Shown: in pieces, positions 1 through 8,139 of the stretch
Layout of the letters: the number at the start of each line of letters is the position of its first letter
Numbering within the stretch: the stretch's first letter is position 1
DNA from: Candidatus Aminicenantes bacterium
GTDB lineage: Bacteria > Acidobacteriota > Aminicenantia > UBA2199
Length of the DNA: 53,990 bases
NCBI GenBank assembly: GCA_011049425.1
Contig: DSBM01000030.1
Coordinates: forward strand, 1-53,990
Reading direction: 5' to 3'
Notes under the pieces: generated by a model
The model's database searches: none
Told to the model about the DNA's origin: nothing
The model's input: only the letters and a program-made list of their open reading frames with translations
Translations under genes and position numbers: made by a program

Positions 1-449
1 CGGGGAAAACCCGCTTGATTACTGAGCTCATAAAAGCGTTCCGTTCCCGGGGTCTGCGGGTACTGGCAGTAAAGCACACCGGACACAGCGCTCAGCTCGA
101 ACCCGAAGCCAAAGACTCCCGCACCTTTCTGGAAGCCGGTGCGAATAGCGCGGCCGTGCTGTCGGGAGCGGAGTTGATGCAGGTGCGGCGTTGTACCGAT
201 GCGGCTGAAGCGGCACGGTTGCTGCGCAACCAGTGGACGGCATACGACGTGGTACTACTGGAAGGCCGGGCATTCACGGACGTGCCCTTTCTGGAAGTAC
301 TGTCAGAAGACAGGCCTGAGATCCGCGCGCCGGGTGAGCGGCTGGCCGCCGTAATCTCGGACCGCCAAGATGACTTCCCCCGGCCGCGATTCGGCTGGAA
401 CGATATGGACCGCCTGACAAGATTCATGGAGGAATACAATGGATTATGA
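1..449 (+). CDS. mobB: MobB, molybdopterin-guanine dinucleotide biosynthesis protein B (5' truncated by window edge)
   Basis: The reading frame is open from the first bases of the window. It begins with the tail of a Walker A loop (GKTRLITEL, codons from position 3), so the true start lies upstream and a TTG at 15 is not the start. MobB is a small GTPase-type P-loop protein that helps MobA attach a nucleotide to molybdenum cofactor. Motifs consistent with it are VLAVKHTGHS soon after the P-loop, the D-S-R-T segment, and YDVVLLEGRAFTDVPFLEV, a Walker-B-like stretch corresponding to the 'ixEGfk' region of the family. About 149 codons are present, close to a complete C-terminal part. It overlaps the next small ORF by 11 bases. 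No MobA or molybdoenzyme is in view. Confidence 0.8.
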   Translation, partial: GKTRLITELIKAFRSRGLRVLAVKHTGHSAQLEPEAKDSRTFLEAGANSAAVLSGAELMQVRRCTDAAEAARLLRNQWTAYDVVLLEGRAFTDVPFLEVLSEDRPEIRAPGERLAAVISDRQDDFPRPRFGWNDMDRLTRFMEEYNGL

Positions 450-612
450 AATCAACCTCAAGGTCAACGGCAAAGACATTGCCTTAAATCCCTTTGTGAG
501 CAGAATATTTTGTGGTGTCTGCGAGGGCCTGGTGGATTCCCTGGATCGCCTACCCGAGGATCGCGACCGGGTCGAGATCGTGTTAACCCGGAAGTCTCAG
601 GGAAAGCAATAA
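439..612 (+). CDS. 57-residue hypothetical protein overlapping the mobB end
   Basis: An ATG at 439 lies inside the last codons of mobB and opens a 57-codon frame ending in TAA at 610-612. GGAGG at 428-432 sits six bases before the ATG, a well-placed ribosome binding site within mobB. The protein starts MDYEINLKVNGKDIALN, has a Cys pair in IFCGVCEGLVDSLDRLPED, and ends in a short beta-like segment (RVEIVLTRKS). The alternating hydrophobic pattern (beta, beta, helix, beta) looks like a small folded domain. I do not recognise a family. The overlap with mobB suggests translational coupling and a joint operon. Confidence 0.6.
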   Translation: MDYEINLKVNGKDIALNPFVSRIFCGVCEGLVDSLDRLPEDRDRVEIVLTRKSQGKQ

Positions 613-701
613 CCCGGCCCGACTGTTATAGATTACCCAAAAAGCATGCGTGGGCGTATGGGAACGCCTTCATCAGTTCTCCAGAGAAGATGGATCCAGC
701 C

Positions 702-1349
702 TCAGCGGCGCCTTCCCAGCAACCGCTCCAGCAGGGATAAGCGCCGGTCATTGGAGTCTTTGCCGGATTTGCCCTTTTTGTCAAGCGTTTTGATGCGAGC
801 GGCAATACCCGACAGTGAAGGGTTGAGCGCCAATGCCCTGCGTAAAGCAGCTTGCGCCGCCCCGGGTTTGCCGGCCTGTTCATAGGTTTCCGCCAGGTAC
901 AGCCAGGGAGCGTGGTTGTCGGGAAGCAATTCAGCTGCGTCCCGCAGGTACTTCTCCGCAGCATAGAAGCTGTGCCGCTTGAGCAGCAGGATCCCCAGGT
1001 GCAGCAGGACCAGGGGATTGCGAGGCTGGATGCGGTCGGCTTCCTGAAATTTTTCCCCCGCCCGCAAAAAATTCTGATGGATCATGGCGTAAACGCCTTG
1101 ATTGTACAGCAACTGCACGGTGTCCGATGTAGAGGAGGGCGCGGACACTTCAACTCCGGTTTGGGCCAATTCGCGCATCAGGGTGATGTAAGCCTCGTGA
1201 AGACGGGAAAATTCCTGACTCAGTGACAGGTCCTGGACTATCACATCCTGAAATCGGGGTTGCGTGGTTCGCGCCAGGTAAGCCTTGCGGATTTCCCCAG
1301 ACCCCGGATCCCCTGACAACCCCAATTTCACCAGGGCCTCACTGTCCAT
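702..1349 (-). CDS. TPR-repeat protein with degenerate J-domain-like N terminus
   Basis: A 215-residue protein. The ATG at 1349 is chosen because GGAAGGAGA stands just upstream; longer in-frame starts lack a site. Residues about 1-55 (LGLSGDPGSGEIRKAYLARTT) resemble the start of a DnaJ-type helix pair but lack the HPD motif. Residues about 80-185 form tandem tetratricopeptide helices: LLYNQGVYAMIHQNFLRAGEKF, then LLHLGILLLKRHSFYAAEKYL, then APWLYLAETYEQAGKPGAAQ, each followed by a P at the TPR position. The C-terminal tail is basic (KKGKSGK, RRR). There is no signal peptide, so it is probably a cytoplasmic scaffold. It lies 39 bases downstream of coaE on the same strand and may be co-transcribed with it. 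Confidence 0.75.
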   Translation of the reverse strand: MDSEALVKLGLSGDPGSGEIRKAYLARTTQPRFQDVIVQDLSLSQEFSRLHEAYITLMRELAQTGVEVSAPSSTSDTVQLLYNQGVYAMIHQNFLRAGEKFQEADRIQPRNPLVLLHLGILLLKRHSFYAAEKYLRDAAELLPDNHAPWLYLAETYEQAGKPGAAQAALRRALALNPSLSGIAARIKTLDKKGKSGKDSNDRRLSLLERLLGRRR

Positions 1350-1388
1350 AACCGGTCTCCTTCCATCCCCCCCCAATTGTACCACAGT

Positions 1389-2006
1389 TCAGTCAAGCTT
1401 AAAACGCTTGCGCAGGAAGTGGTACGTTTCCAGGGTCTGGGCCTCCGCTTTTTCGAAAGACCCGGTGGTATCAATGGTAAAGTGGGCCACTTTGAGTTTT
1501 TCACTCAGGGGAAACTGCGAGCGGATACGCGATTCGGCTTCTTCACGGAACAACTGATTTCGCTCCATCAAGCGCCGGATCTGCTCATCCGCGTGGGCGA
1601 ACACCACAACCACAGCGTCAAAATCACGCCATATCCCCGACTCCACCATCAAGGCGGATTCATAGACAAAAATGTCGTATACCGTGGTCTTGCCGATTTC
1701 CTTGATCAACTTCTCCCGCTCAGACCGGACCAGGGGGTGGACCAGCTTGTTGATGTAATCACGTTTTGCTTTGTCCTCAAACAGTATCCGCGAGAATGCT
1801 TCACGGTCGATCTCTCCCGTGGCCCTGTTCAGGATCCCGGCGCCGAAATTATCCACAATCGCTTTCGCCACCGGCGAATCCGGCGCAAAGATAATCTTTT
1901 GTGACAATTCGTCCGCTTGTAGCGTGTAACACCCCAATTTCTTGAATATTTCCAATACAAATGTTTTGCCGGTGCAAATGCCGCCGGTCAGTCCGACCTG
2001 AATCAT
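1389..2006 (-). CDS. coaE: Dephospho-CoA kinase
   Basis: CoaE phosphorylates the 3' hydroxyl of dephospho-CoA, the last step of coenzyme A synthesis in the cytoplasm. The 205 residues match family length. The protein opens MIQVGLTGGICTGKT, a Walker A loop, followed by the CoaE-typical LQADELSQ (D of the substrate-binding Asp), LVHPLVR, and the VYESALMVESG segment (family: 'v.d.pLL.E.g'). VVVVFAHADEQIRRLMERN matches the nucleotide-base region. The family consensus GGIGSGK has a Gly where this protein has Cys; the loop otherwise fits GxxxxGKT. Its ATG overlaps the stop of the preceding gene as ATGA (2003-2006), indicating coupling. Confidence 0.93.
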   Translation of the reverse strand: MIQVGLTGGICTGKTFVLEIFKKLGCYTLQADELSQKIIFAPDSPVAKAIVDNFGAGILNRATGEIDREAFSRILFEDKAKRDYINKLVHPLVRSEREKLIKEIGKTTVYDIFVYESALMVESGIWRDFDAVVVVFAHADEQIRRLMERNQLFREEAESRIRSQFPLSEKLKVAHFTIDTTGSFEKAEAQTLETYHFLRKRFKLD

Positions 2007-2968
2007 GACGCGGCTCCATTCAATGCATGAGAAAGGTGGCCCTGGTCACGAAGATACTCCAGGGTGCGAAACAAACCGCGCCCATCGACGAGTTTGCGGC
2101 CGTTTTCTCCCCACTGACGCAACGTGTCCCGATTGGGTGACTCCAGGGGTTCTTTAAAAGAAGTCAAAACCATTCCCATACCCAGAGCCTGCAGTTGAAC
2201 GGCGATATCCCGCTCCCCGGCATTGCGGCTGAAGTAGAATGCCGGCGTACCGGCGGCCGCGGCTTCAAGGGCCGCCGCCCCCGGTGCGACAATGGCGGCA
2301 TCCGCTTCAAAAAGGGGGCGCGCCATACATTCCACGGCGCCGACCCAGCGGATTCCCGGGTATTTTCTGGATAGGGCCCGTTTCAGGTTGTCCCGCACAA
2401 GAAAAGTCGGGCCGATGCGCAGGCGATATCCCAGGCGCCACAGGCAATCAATCAGGTCACGCAGTTCCCGGTATCCCAAACGGTCTTCCAGGTTCAGCAA
2501 AATTTTGCGTACCCGCCGCGAATAGGTTCGCCTGGCACGGTTAACGTGGCGAAAGCGGGGATGGAGAATCGCCCAGGCCGGTCCCGGCGGTGATTGGGAA
2601 TCCCCTCCAGGCGGCCATCCTCCCAGACAGCCTTCTTTCCACTCGAAAGCGGGATCGCCGGGATCACGGATTGGAATCACGGGGATTTCCCGTTCCCCGC
2701 ACATGGCAACCATGCGCAGAAACGGTTGATTGTACTGTCCCACATCCACGATGGTTAAGCGAACCACCTCCGGGAAATCCCGCAATACCTGTTCATGCCA
2801 AACAGCGGGTACGCGACGAGCGGCCAGATATTTTTCCACCCTGCGACTTCGAGGCGCGGCCACCACCAGGTGACGGCGTGGAGCCGCATGAACCCCGAGG
2901 TTGACACTGCGCTCCAGCCGGGGCCAGCCGCCCGGAGCGGCCGGATCCGTCCAGAATAGAATCATCAC
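2003..2968 (-). CDS. PseG/SpsG-like GT-B fold protein (sugar-nucleotide hydrolase or glycosyltransferase-like)
   Basis: About 321 residues. The start is either GTG at 2968 or the next codon ATG at 2965; the GTG overlaps the rocD stop as GTGA. The N-terminal half has two short Rossmann-like strands (MMILFWTDP, HLVVAAPRSRRVEKYLAAR) and TIVDVGQYNQPF. The C-terminal half contains FEADAAIVAPGAAALEAAAAGTPAFYF, which matches the nucleotide-sugar binding motif of the PseG/SpsG/MurG group ('aDlvIt.gG.s..E....G.P.i'). A proline- and glycine-rich stretch (about residues 110-130) is unusual. The exact activity cannot be deduced: a UDP-sugar hydrolase, a glycosyltransferase, or a surface-sugar enzyme are all possible. 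It is coupled to rocD upstream and coaE downstream. Confidence 0.55.
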   Translation of the reverse strand: MMILFWTDPAAPGGWPRLERSVNLGVHAAPRRHLVVAAPRSRRVEKYLAARRVPAVWHEQVLRDFPEVVRLTIVDVGQYNQPFLRMVAMCGEREIPVIPIRDPGDPAFEWKEGCLGGWPPGGDSQSPPGPAWAILHPRFRHVNRARRTYSRRVRKILLNLEDRLGYRELRDLIDCLWRLGYRLRIGPTFLVRDNLKRALSRKYPGIRWVGAVECMARPLFEADAAIVAPGAAALEAAAAGTPAFYFSRNAGERDIAVQLQALGMGMVLTSFKEPLESPNRDTLRQWGENGRKLVDGRGLFRTLEYLRDQGHLSHALNGAAS

Positions 2969-4170
2969 GCAAGCACGGCGCGAATGCGCTCAAGCGCCCA
3001 GTCAAGCTCATCTTGCGTCACGGTCAACGGTGGTGCAAAGCGGATGATCCAATCGTGGGTTTCCTTGGCCAACACACCGGATTCCTTTAAAGCCGTGGTG
3101 TATTTTCGGGCCTTACCGGCTTCGCGTTTCATAACCACGGCATTCAAGAGGCCTTTGCCGCGGATGATATCCACTTTGGGTGAATTCATGCGCCGCAGGC
3201 TTTCGCGGAAGTGTTCACCAAGACGCTGGGCGTTTCCTGCCAGGTCTTCATCCAGCAGGACATCGATTGAGGCCTCGGCAACCGCGCAGGCCAGGGGATT
3301 TCCACCGAAAGTAGAGCCGTGGGAACCGGGAGTAAAAACCTCCATTACGGCTTTGTCGGCCGCAATGGCGCTGACGGGATACACACCGCCTCCCAACGCC
3401 TTGCCCATGATGATGATATCGGGAACGATTCCTTCATGCTCATAGGCAAACAACTTACCGGTACGGCAGAAACCGGTCTGCACTTCATCACAGATCAACA
3501 AGCTGTTGCTGTCATCACAGACCTCTCGCAGGCCGCGCAGATAACCGTCATCCGGAACCATCACGCCGGCTTCGCCTTGAATGGGTTCAACCAGAACCGC
3601 GACTGTATTGGGGGTAATGGCGGAGCGAACCGCCTCGACATCGTTGTACGGAACCAGTTTGAATCCGGGGGTATAGGGCCCGTAATTTGTACGGGCCACT
3701 TCATCAGTGGAGAAACTGACAATGGTTGTGGTGCGGCCATGAAAATTTTCACACATCACGATGATCTCCGCCTGATCCGCGGAAACACCCTTTTTCTCGT
3801 AACCCCAGCGTCTTGCCGCTTTTATGGCCGTCTCTACCGCCTCAGCACCCGTGTTCATGGGCAGTACCATCTCTTTGCCCACCGTCTGCGCCAGCTTGCG
3901 GGCGAACTGCGGCCAGCGGTCATTATAAAATGCCCGGCTGGTCAGGGTCAGTCGATCGGCCTGATCCTTCAATGCCTGGATGATGCGCGGATGGCGATGG
4001 CCCTGGTTGACCGCGGAATACGCGGCCAGGCAGTCCATGTACTTGTTGCCCTCCGGATCCCACACCCACACCCCTTCCGCCCGGGCGATCACTACTTCCA
4101 GGGGATGATAGTTGTGGGCACCAAATTCATGCTCCATTTGCATGAGTTGTGAAGACGTGTATTCAGCCAT
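2965..4170 (-). CDS. rocD: Ornithine aminotransferase (class III PLP aminotransferase)
   Basis: A 401-residue cytoplasmic PLP enzyme, predicted to convert ornithine plus an oxo-acid to glutamate semialdehyde plus an amino acid. The ATG at 4170 follows GCGAGGTGAAC; an in-frame GTG at 4176 is less likely. It shows the class III pattern: NTGAEAVETAIKAARRWGY (phosphate binding), ENFHGRTTTIVSFS, ILVEPIQGEAGV-type segment, LLICDEVQTGFCRTGKLFA (the Asp that contacts pyridine N), and IIMGKALGGGVYPVSA with the Schiff-base Lys. HGSTFGGNPLA is the TF/GGNP loop. The N-terminal HNYHPLEVVIARAEGVWVWDPEG is typical of ornithine aminotransferases rather than acetylornithine or GABA enzymes. A good promoter lies just upstream, so this likely starts the rocD, PseG-like, coaE unit. 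Confidence 0.88.
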   Translation of the reverse strand: MAEYTSSQLMQMEHEFGAHNYHPLEVVIARAEGVWVWDPEGNKYMDCLAAYSAVNQGHRHPRIIQALKDQADRLTLTSRAFYNDRWPQFARKLAQTVGKEMVLPMNTGAEAVETAIKAARRWGYEKKGVSADQAEIIVMCENFHGRTTTIVSFSTDEVARTNYGPYTPGFKLVPYNDVEAVRSAITPNTVAVLVEPIQGEAGVMVPDDGYLRGLREVCDDSNSLLICDEVQTGFCRTGKLFAYEHEGIVPDIIIMGKALGGGVYPVSAIAADKAVMEVFTPGSHGSTFGGNPLACAVAEASIDVLLDEDLAGNAQRLGEHFRESLRRMNSPKVDIIRGKGLLNAVVMKREAGKARKYTTALKESGVLAKETHDWIIRFAPPLTVTQDELDWALERIRAVLA

Positions 4171-4214
4171 GTTCACCTCGCTGTTGGATTGCTTCGCTGG
4201 ATATTACCGCGAAC

Positions 4215-5105
4215 TCATATTGTATCAGTTTCCCTTTCGGCGTCAAGTTCAGGGGGAAGATGGATCGGATACTCACCTGCAACCCGGGTTTCCGCATGCA
4301 TAAAAACGCTTTTGAAAAAATAACGCATCCACATCAGCACCTGAAATCCCGCAAACGTGACAATATGCGGCAAAGGTCCGGCGATATCTGAAAATGCCGA
4401 AGTTAAGCAAAAGATCAACAACAGCGGGACCAGGAAAAGAAAAAAGAGCGTGATCAACACGAGAACGTGGCGGTGGACAAAGTTCATGCCGGAACGAAAA
4501 GACTTCCAGGTCCCCCTCACTCCTTGCAGTCGCCGGATACGGGAAAGATCGTACACGGCCATGGTGTAGCCGATCATGATCAGCGTCACCCCGCCCCAGG
4601 TGAGAAACAGCCAGCGAAACAGTGTTTCGTTGCCTGATTCACGAAGAAACCCGGCCAGCAAGACAAACCCCAGCAGGGAAACGGCCAGCATCGGAATCCA
4701 GATCAGCCAGCAAGTCAGAAACAGTTTAAAGAAAGCCGGCAAGTTTTTCCAGGCACGGCTCAGGAAATTAAACAACCGTGGTGAATCGCGAGACACAAAA
4801 ACACCATACACGCCGCCCGAAAGAAAAAGAGAAAAAAGCGCAAACACCAGTACCAAAACTCCCAGTTGATACAAAAGCAAGCGAAAACCCATTTTGCCAC
4901 GAGAGAACAACTCCAACCATACGGTAAAGGATCCGTATTTTTCAGTCATTTCCAGAAGCAGGCTGTCGCCAAGGGTAGATGAGATCAAGCGCGAAAATCC
5001 CAGGTAAGCCGGCAAACTGAAAATGAGACCGGCCGCCCAGAGATAAACCGCCACGGCAACGGTTCGCCCGCGAAAACTCGCCACATAGGCTTGAACTGCT
5101 TTCAT
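4215..5105 (-). CDS. Six-helix integral membrane protein, function unknown
   Basis: A 296-residue protein. The ATG at 5105 follows AAGAGGTCACACC, a good site. Hydrophobic segments run roughly at residues 16-36, 76-104, 128-158, 163-186, 214-240 and 248-270, so six membrane spans are likely. The short N terminus (MKAVQAYVASFRGR) looks cytoplasmic, and a charged loop (RIRRLQGVRGTWKSFRSGMNFVHRH) precedes the fifth span. The C-terminal tail is acidic and soluble. The general look is that of DUF4013/DUF6159-like multi-span proteins that lack catalytic motifs. I see no transporter or enzyme signature. It starts 12 bases after the M1 peptidase gene and is probably the last gene of that series. Confidence 0.7.
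   Translation of the reverse strand: MKAVQAYVASFRGRTVAVAVYLWAAGLIFSLPAYLGFSRLISSTLGDSLLLEMTEKYGSFTVWLELFSRGKMGFRLLLYQLGVLVLVFALFSLFLSGGVYGVFVSRDSPRLFNFLSRAWKNLPAFFKLFLTCWLIWIPMLAVSLLGFVLLAGFLRESGNETLFRWLFLTWGGVTLIMIGYTMAVYDLSRIRRLQGVRGTWKSFRSGMNFVHRHVLVLITLFFLFLVPLLLIFCLTSAFSDIAGPLPHIVTFAGFQVLMWMRYFFKSVFMHAETRVAGEYPIHLPPELDAERETDTI
4219..4246 (-). promoter_or_regulatory. Sigma-70-type promoter for rocD
   Basis: Read on minus: TTGACG (4246-4241), a 16-base spacer, TACAAT (4224-4219). The predicted transcript starts near 4212, giving a roughly 40-base leader with the SD of rocD. The elements overlap the last codons of the upstream membrane-protein gene. Confidence 0.55.
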
Positions 5106-5117
5106 GGTGTGACCTCT

Positions 5118-7043
5118 TTACATAAACAGCATTCCCAGCAGGGTCTGGAACAAAAAACCCAGTTTCAAGGCAGCGCCTTGCGATTCTCTGCGCGCTGGTC
5201 GCGCGGTCTTGGAGTTGTTGATCAGGTCATGGTCCAGGGGAATTCGGAATTCCGGGTCAATCACAACGGCATGAAGCGGAGACTCGTGTGTGAATTCCAG
5301 GCGTTTCCAACGGCCCGGATCTTTCCACAAGTGGCGTACCTCGCGACCGTTGCGCAGGCGAATCAACACCTCGGCGGGGAAAAACCCCTCTCTGCGTAAC
5401 AGGAGGACTTCGTTGCGATAACTAACCGGATCACTTTCCAGCCGTTGCGACGAAAGGGAATGGACCGCCAGGTCGAGCCGCCCGGTACCGTTGATGAATT
5501 GCTCGAACGCCCACCCCAGATCCCGGCCGGTGACTTCGTTTAATGTGGTGACGAAATCATGTGTGGAAGGATGCCGCCATGCATATTTTCGTGCATACTG
5601 GGCAAAAAAATCGTAGAGTTGCTCTTTTCCCAGATAACCTTTCAAGGTATCGATAAACACAGCGGCTCGGTTGTACACATGGTTGGAGTAATTGCCGCCC
5701 GACAGAAAATGCCAGGACGGCTGGTTCACCCGTTCCACCACCGGGATACCCTTAAGCGGGCCGCGGCGGCTTTCAGCATCCCCGATACGGATACCGAACC
5801 AATCCAACAGTGACGGGCTTTCCTTGAAATAGGCGTCCATGATCTCGCCCTCAAAAAAGGTGTTGATGCCTTCATCCAGCCAGGCTTCACGGAACTCGTC
5901 ACTGGCGATCAGGCCATACCAGAACTGGTGGCCGAATTCATGGATGGTTACCATTTCCGTAAAATGCATCCCGTCGGGCAAAAAAGAGATATGCCCCCCG
6001 GTAATCAGGGTGGGGTATTCCATACCCATTGCGCCGGCCGCTCCCAATGGCGGATCCACCACGGTAATGCGATCATAAGGATAGGGAAACAACTTTTCCG
6101 ATAAAAAACGCATGGCGAATATGACGGAGTGAAAGTAACGGTCCCGGGCGTCCTCGTGTTGCGGATCCAGAAGCAGCACGACTTCAACGGGCCGCTCCCG
6201 CCCGGGCACCGTCGCATTGCGCCGCAATTGTTTGAATTGCGGCCAGGCCGTCCAGGCGAAATCATGAATGCGGTCCTGAGCAAAGGTGTGGGTCACCGTA
6301 CCATCCGCGTGGTTGACGGCCGAAACGGAATTTCCCGTGGCACCGACCACGTATTCCTCCGGCAGGGTAACGGCAACCCGGTATCGACCAAAATCCGCGA
6401 AGAACTCGGAGTTGGCATGAAACTGATGGCAATGCCAGGTCCCATCCGACTGAAACACACCGATCTTGGGAAACCATTGACCCATGAAAAAGAAATCCTT
6501 CCAGCAGCCGGTGCGGACAAAAATTTCAGGAATTTTCAGTTGGAAGCGGAAGCGCAGGCGAATGACATCGCCCGGTGCCACTGGTTCCAGTAATGGCACT
6601 TCAATCACTGTACGATCATTTTCGTTGTTGTCATCCGGAGCCATAAAAGTGATTTTTTTCGTCAGGTTTTCTCCGCCGATACGATTCAACTCCAGGATAT
6701 CGATCCCGCCGTAGCGCCGCTCCCTGTCTTTCTTACGGCTTTTGAACCTCCGTAGGCCATGTTCCCGCATGAAAGTTGTTTCCGGGCCGCGGAAAGCGTT
6801 GTAATACAAATGGAAACGCAGGGTCTTTGCCGCAATTTGTGTCGGGTTGCGCCAGGTCAGAACCTGTGTGGCTTCCAGGTCGCGGTTGGCCGGCAGCAGG
6901 CGCGCGTCAATGGCGTATTCCACTACCGGTTCCGGCCCGTCGGACGGGTCAACGGTTTCAGCAACCGTTCGTGCCCCGCAAGTCAAAGAAGCGAGCAAAA
7001 GCGCCACCGGAAATATCCTGCTTGCCATGGATGTCTTGTTCAT
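5118..7043 (-). CDS. M1-family metallopeptidase (aminopeptidase-type), exported
   Basis: A 641-residue zinc peptidase. The ATG at 7043 is fixed by an ATGA overlap with galE's stop. The N terminus MNKTSMASRIFPVALLLASLTCGA is a signal peptide; a Cys after LTC may make it a lipoprotein, so it acts in the periplasm or envelope. The active site is clear: IHEFGHQFWYG (HExxH) and, 18 residues on, WLDEG (third zinc ligand Glu). The exopeptidase motif GxMEN appears as GMEYP, as in several divergent M1 members. RAAVFIDTLKGYLG with a Tyr-rich downstream part follows the M1 plan. It probably cleaves amino-terminal residues of peptides, but the GMEYP variant leaves the true substrate uncertain. Confidence 0.85.
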   Translation of the reverse strand: MNKTSMASRIFPVALLLASLTCGARTVAETVDPSDGPEPVVEYAIDARLLPANRDLEATQVLTWRNPTQIAAKTLRFHLYYNAFRGPETTFMREHGLRRFKSRKKDRERRYGGIDILELNRIGGENLTKKITFMAPDDNNENDRTVIEVPLLEPVAPGDVIRLRFRFQLKIPEIFVRTGCWKDFFFMGQWFPKIGVFQSDGTWHCHQFHANSEFFADFGRYRVAVTLPEEYVVGATGNSVSAVNHADGTVTHTFAQDRIHDFAWTAWPQFKQLRRNATVPGRERPVEVVLLLDPQHEDARDRYFHSVIFAMRFLSEKLFPYPYDRITVVDPPLGAAGAMGMEYPTLITGGHISFLPDGMHFTEMVTIHEFGHQFWYGLIASDEFREAWLDEGINTFFEGEIMDAYFKESPSLLDWFGIRIGDAESRRGPLKGIPVVERVNQPSWHFLSGGNYSNHVYNRAAVFIDTLKGYLGKEQLYDFFAQYARKYAWRHPSTHDFVTTLNEVTGRDLGWAFEQFINGTGRLDLAVHSLSSQRLESDPVSYRNEVLLLRREGFFPAEVLIRLRNGREVRHLWKDPGRWKRLEFTHESPLHAVVIDPEFRIPLDHDLINNSKTARPARRESQGAALKLGFLFQTLLGMLFM

Positions 7044-8050
7044 TTTTTCGCCTTCCCGGAATGAAGTTTCTGCTCCCATGCCCATGCCGCGCGAACGATT
7101 TTTTCCAGGTTGTCATGCAGGGGCGACCAATTCAGTTCTTTACGCGCCCGGCTGGAATCCGCCACCAATACGGGAGGATCTCCTTGCCGGCGGCCGGCCT
7201 TACGCACGGGGAAATCAACGCCCGTCACCTGCTTTACGGTCCGAACCACTTCATTCACAGAGAAACCGTGACCATATCCGCAGTTCATAACCAGGTTTCC
7301 GGGGCGTTCCAACAGGGCATCAAGCGCGTGCACATGCACGGCGGCGATGTCTTCAATGTCAATGTAGTCACGCACGGCCGTTCCATCCGTGGTGGGATAA
7401 TCCGTACCGAACACCGCCAGTTCCGGACGCAAGCCCAGGGCGGCGCGCAACGCCAGGGTGATCAGGTGGGTTGCCTGCGGATAGCATTGTCCGATGCGCC
7501 CCCCCCTGTCCGCCCCGGCCACGTTAAAGTAACGCAGGGCCGCGTAATGAAAATCCGGCAGGGCCGCGGCCATGTCCTTCAGCACCATCTCCACCATCAC
7601 TTTGGAACGGCCATACGGATTTATGGGGCGTAAAGGGGCTTCTTCGGAAATAGGCAACTTTTCCGGATTCCCGTATACCGCCGCGGTGGAAGAAAAAACC
7701 ACTGTGCGCACACCGTTTTGCGAACAGGTCCTGAGCAATTGCAGGGTACGACAAACATTGTTTTCGTAGTACTTCAAGGGGAACCGGACCGATTCCTCAA
7801 CCTGGATGGCGGCGGCAAAATGCAGAAGGGCGCGGATCTCGTGTTCTCTGATGAGAGAAGCGACCCGGCCGTTGTCCGCGATATCCGCGTGAATCAACGG
7901 AAAATCCACCACATGTGCGGCGTTTCCGGTACTCAGGTTGTCAAGCACCACGGGACGATATCCGGCCGCGGCCAGCGCCTTGGATACATGGCTGCCGATA
8001 TATCCGGCCCCTCCCGCCACCAGCACGCTTCCACGATCAGCGCGGTTCAT
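7040..8050 (-). CDS. galE: UDP-glucose 4-epimerase
   Basis: GalE interconverts UDP-glucose and UDP-galactose using bound NAD. The 336-residue protein begins with the Rossmann loop VLVAGGAGYIGSHVSKAL, followed by LDNLSTGN (NAD ribose Asp). The catalytic triad is visible as VVFSSTAAVYG (Ser/Thr), INPYGRSKVMVE (Tyr-xxx-Lys). Further family marks are FNVAGAD, YPTTDGTAVRDYIDIEDIA and NCGYGHGFSVNEVV. The ATG at 8050 is preferred over the in-frame GTG at 8077 because it overlaps the stop of a bridging ORF as ATGA. The product would feed galactose-containing surface glycans; the polysaccharide cluster lies about 12 kb away. Confidence 0.93.
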   Translation of the reverse strand: MNRADRGSVLVAGGAGYIGSHVSKALAAAGYRPVVLDNLSTGNAAHVVDFPLIHADIADNGRVASLIREHEIRALLHFAAAIQVEESVRFPLKYYENNVCRTLQLLRTCSQNGVRTVVFSSTAAVYGNPEKLPISEEAPLRPINPYGRSKVMVEMVLKDMAAALPDFHYAALRYFNVAGADRGGRIGQCYPQATHLITLALRAALGLRPELAVFGTDYPTTDGTAVRDYIDIEDIAAVHVHALDALLERPGNLVMNCGYGHGFSVNEVVRTVKQVTGVDFPVRKAGRRQGDPPVLVADSSRARKELNWSPLHDNLEKIVRAAWAWEQKLHSGKAKK

Positions 8051-8139
8051 TCCGGACTCTCGTGCGATTCCTTCCACATGTCATCAACCGAAACAATGTT
8101 CTGTTTTCCCGGAATGTGCCGATAGAATTTATCAATCAC
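8047..8139 (-). CDS. 30-codon ORF bridging sdhB and galE
   Basis: A GTG at 8139 overlaps the sdhB stop as GTGA, and the TGA at 8049-8047 overlaps the galE ATG as ATGA. The 30 residues are VIDKFYRHIPGKQNIVSV followed by DDMWKESHESPE. There is no other gene in the 85 bases between sdhB and galE. The double overlap would let ribosomes run from sdhB to galE without leaving the message. Composition (balanced charged and aromatic residues) looks protein-like, but a role as peptide, as opposed to coupling only, is unproven. I recognise no family. Confidence 0.45.
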   Translation of the reverse strand: MIDKFYRHIPGKQNIVSVDDMWKESHESPE

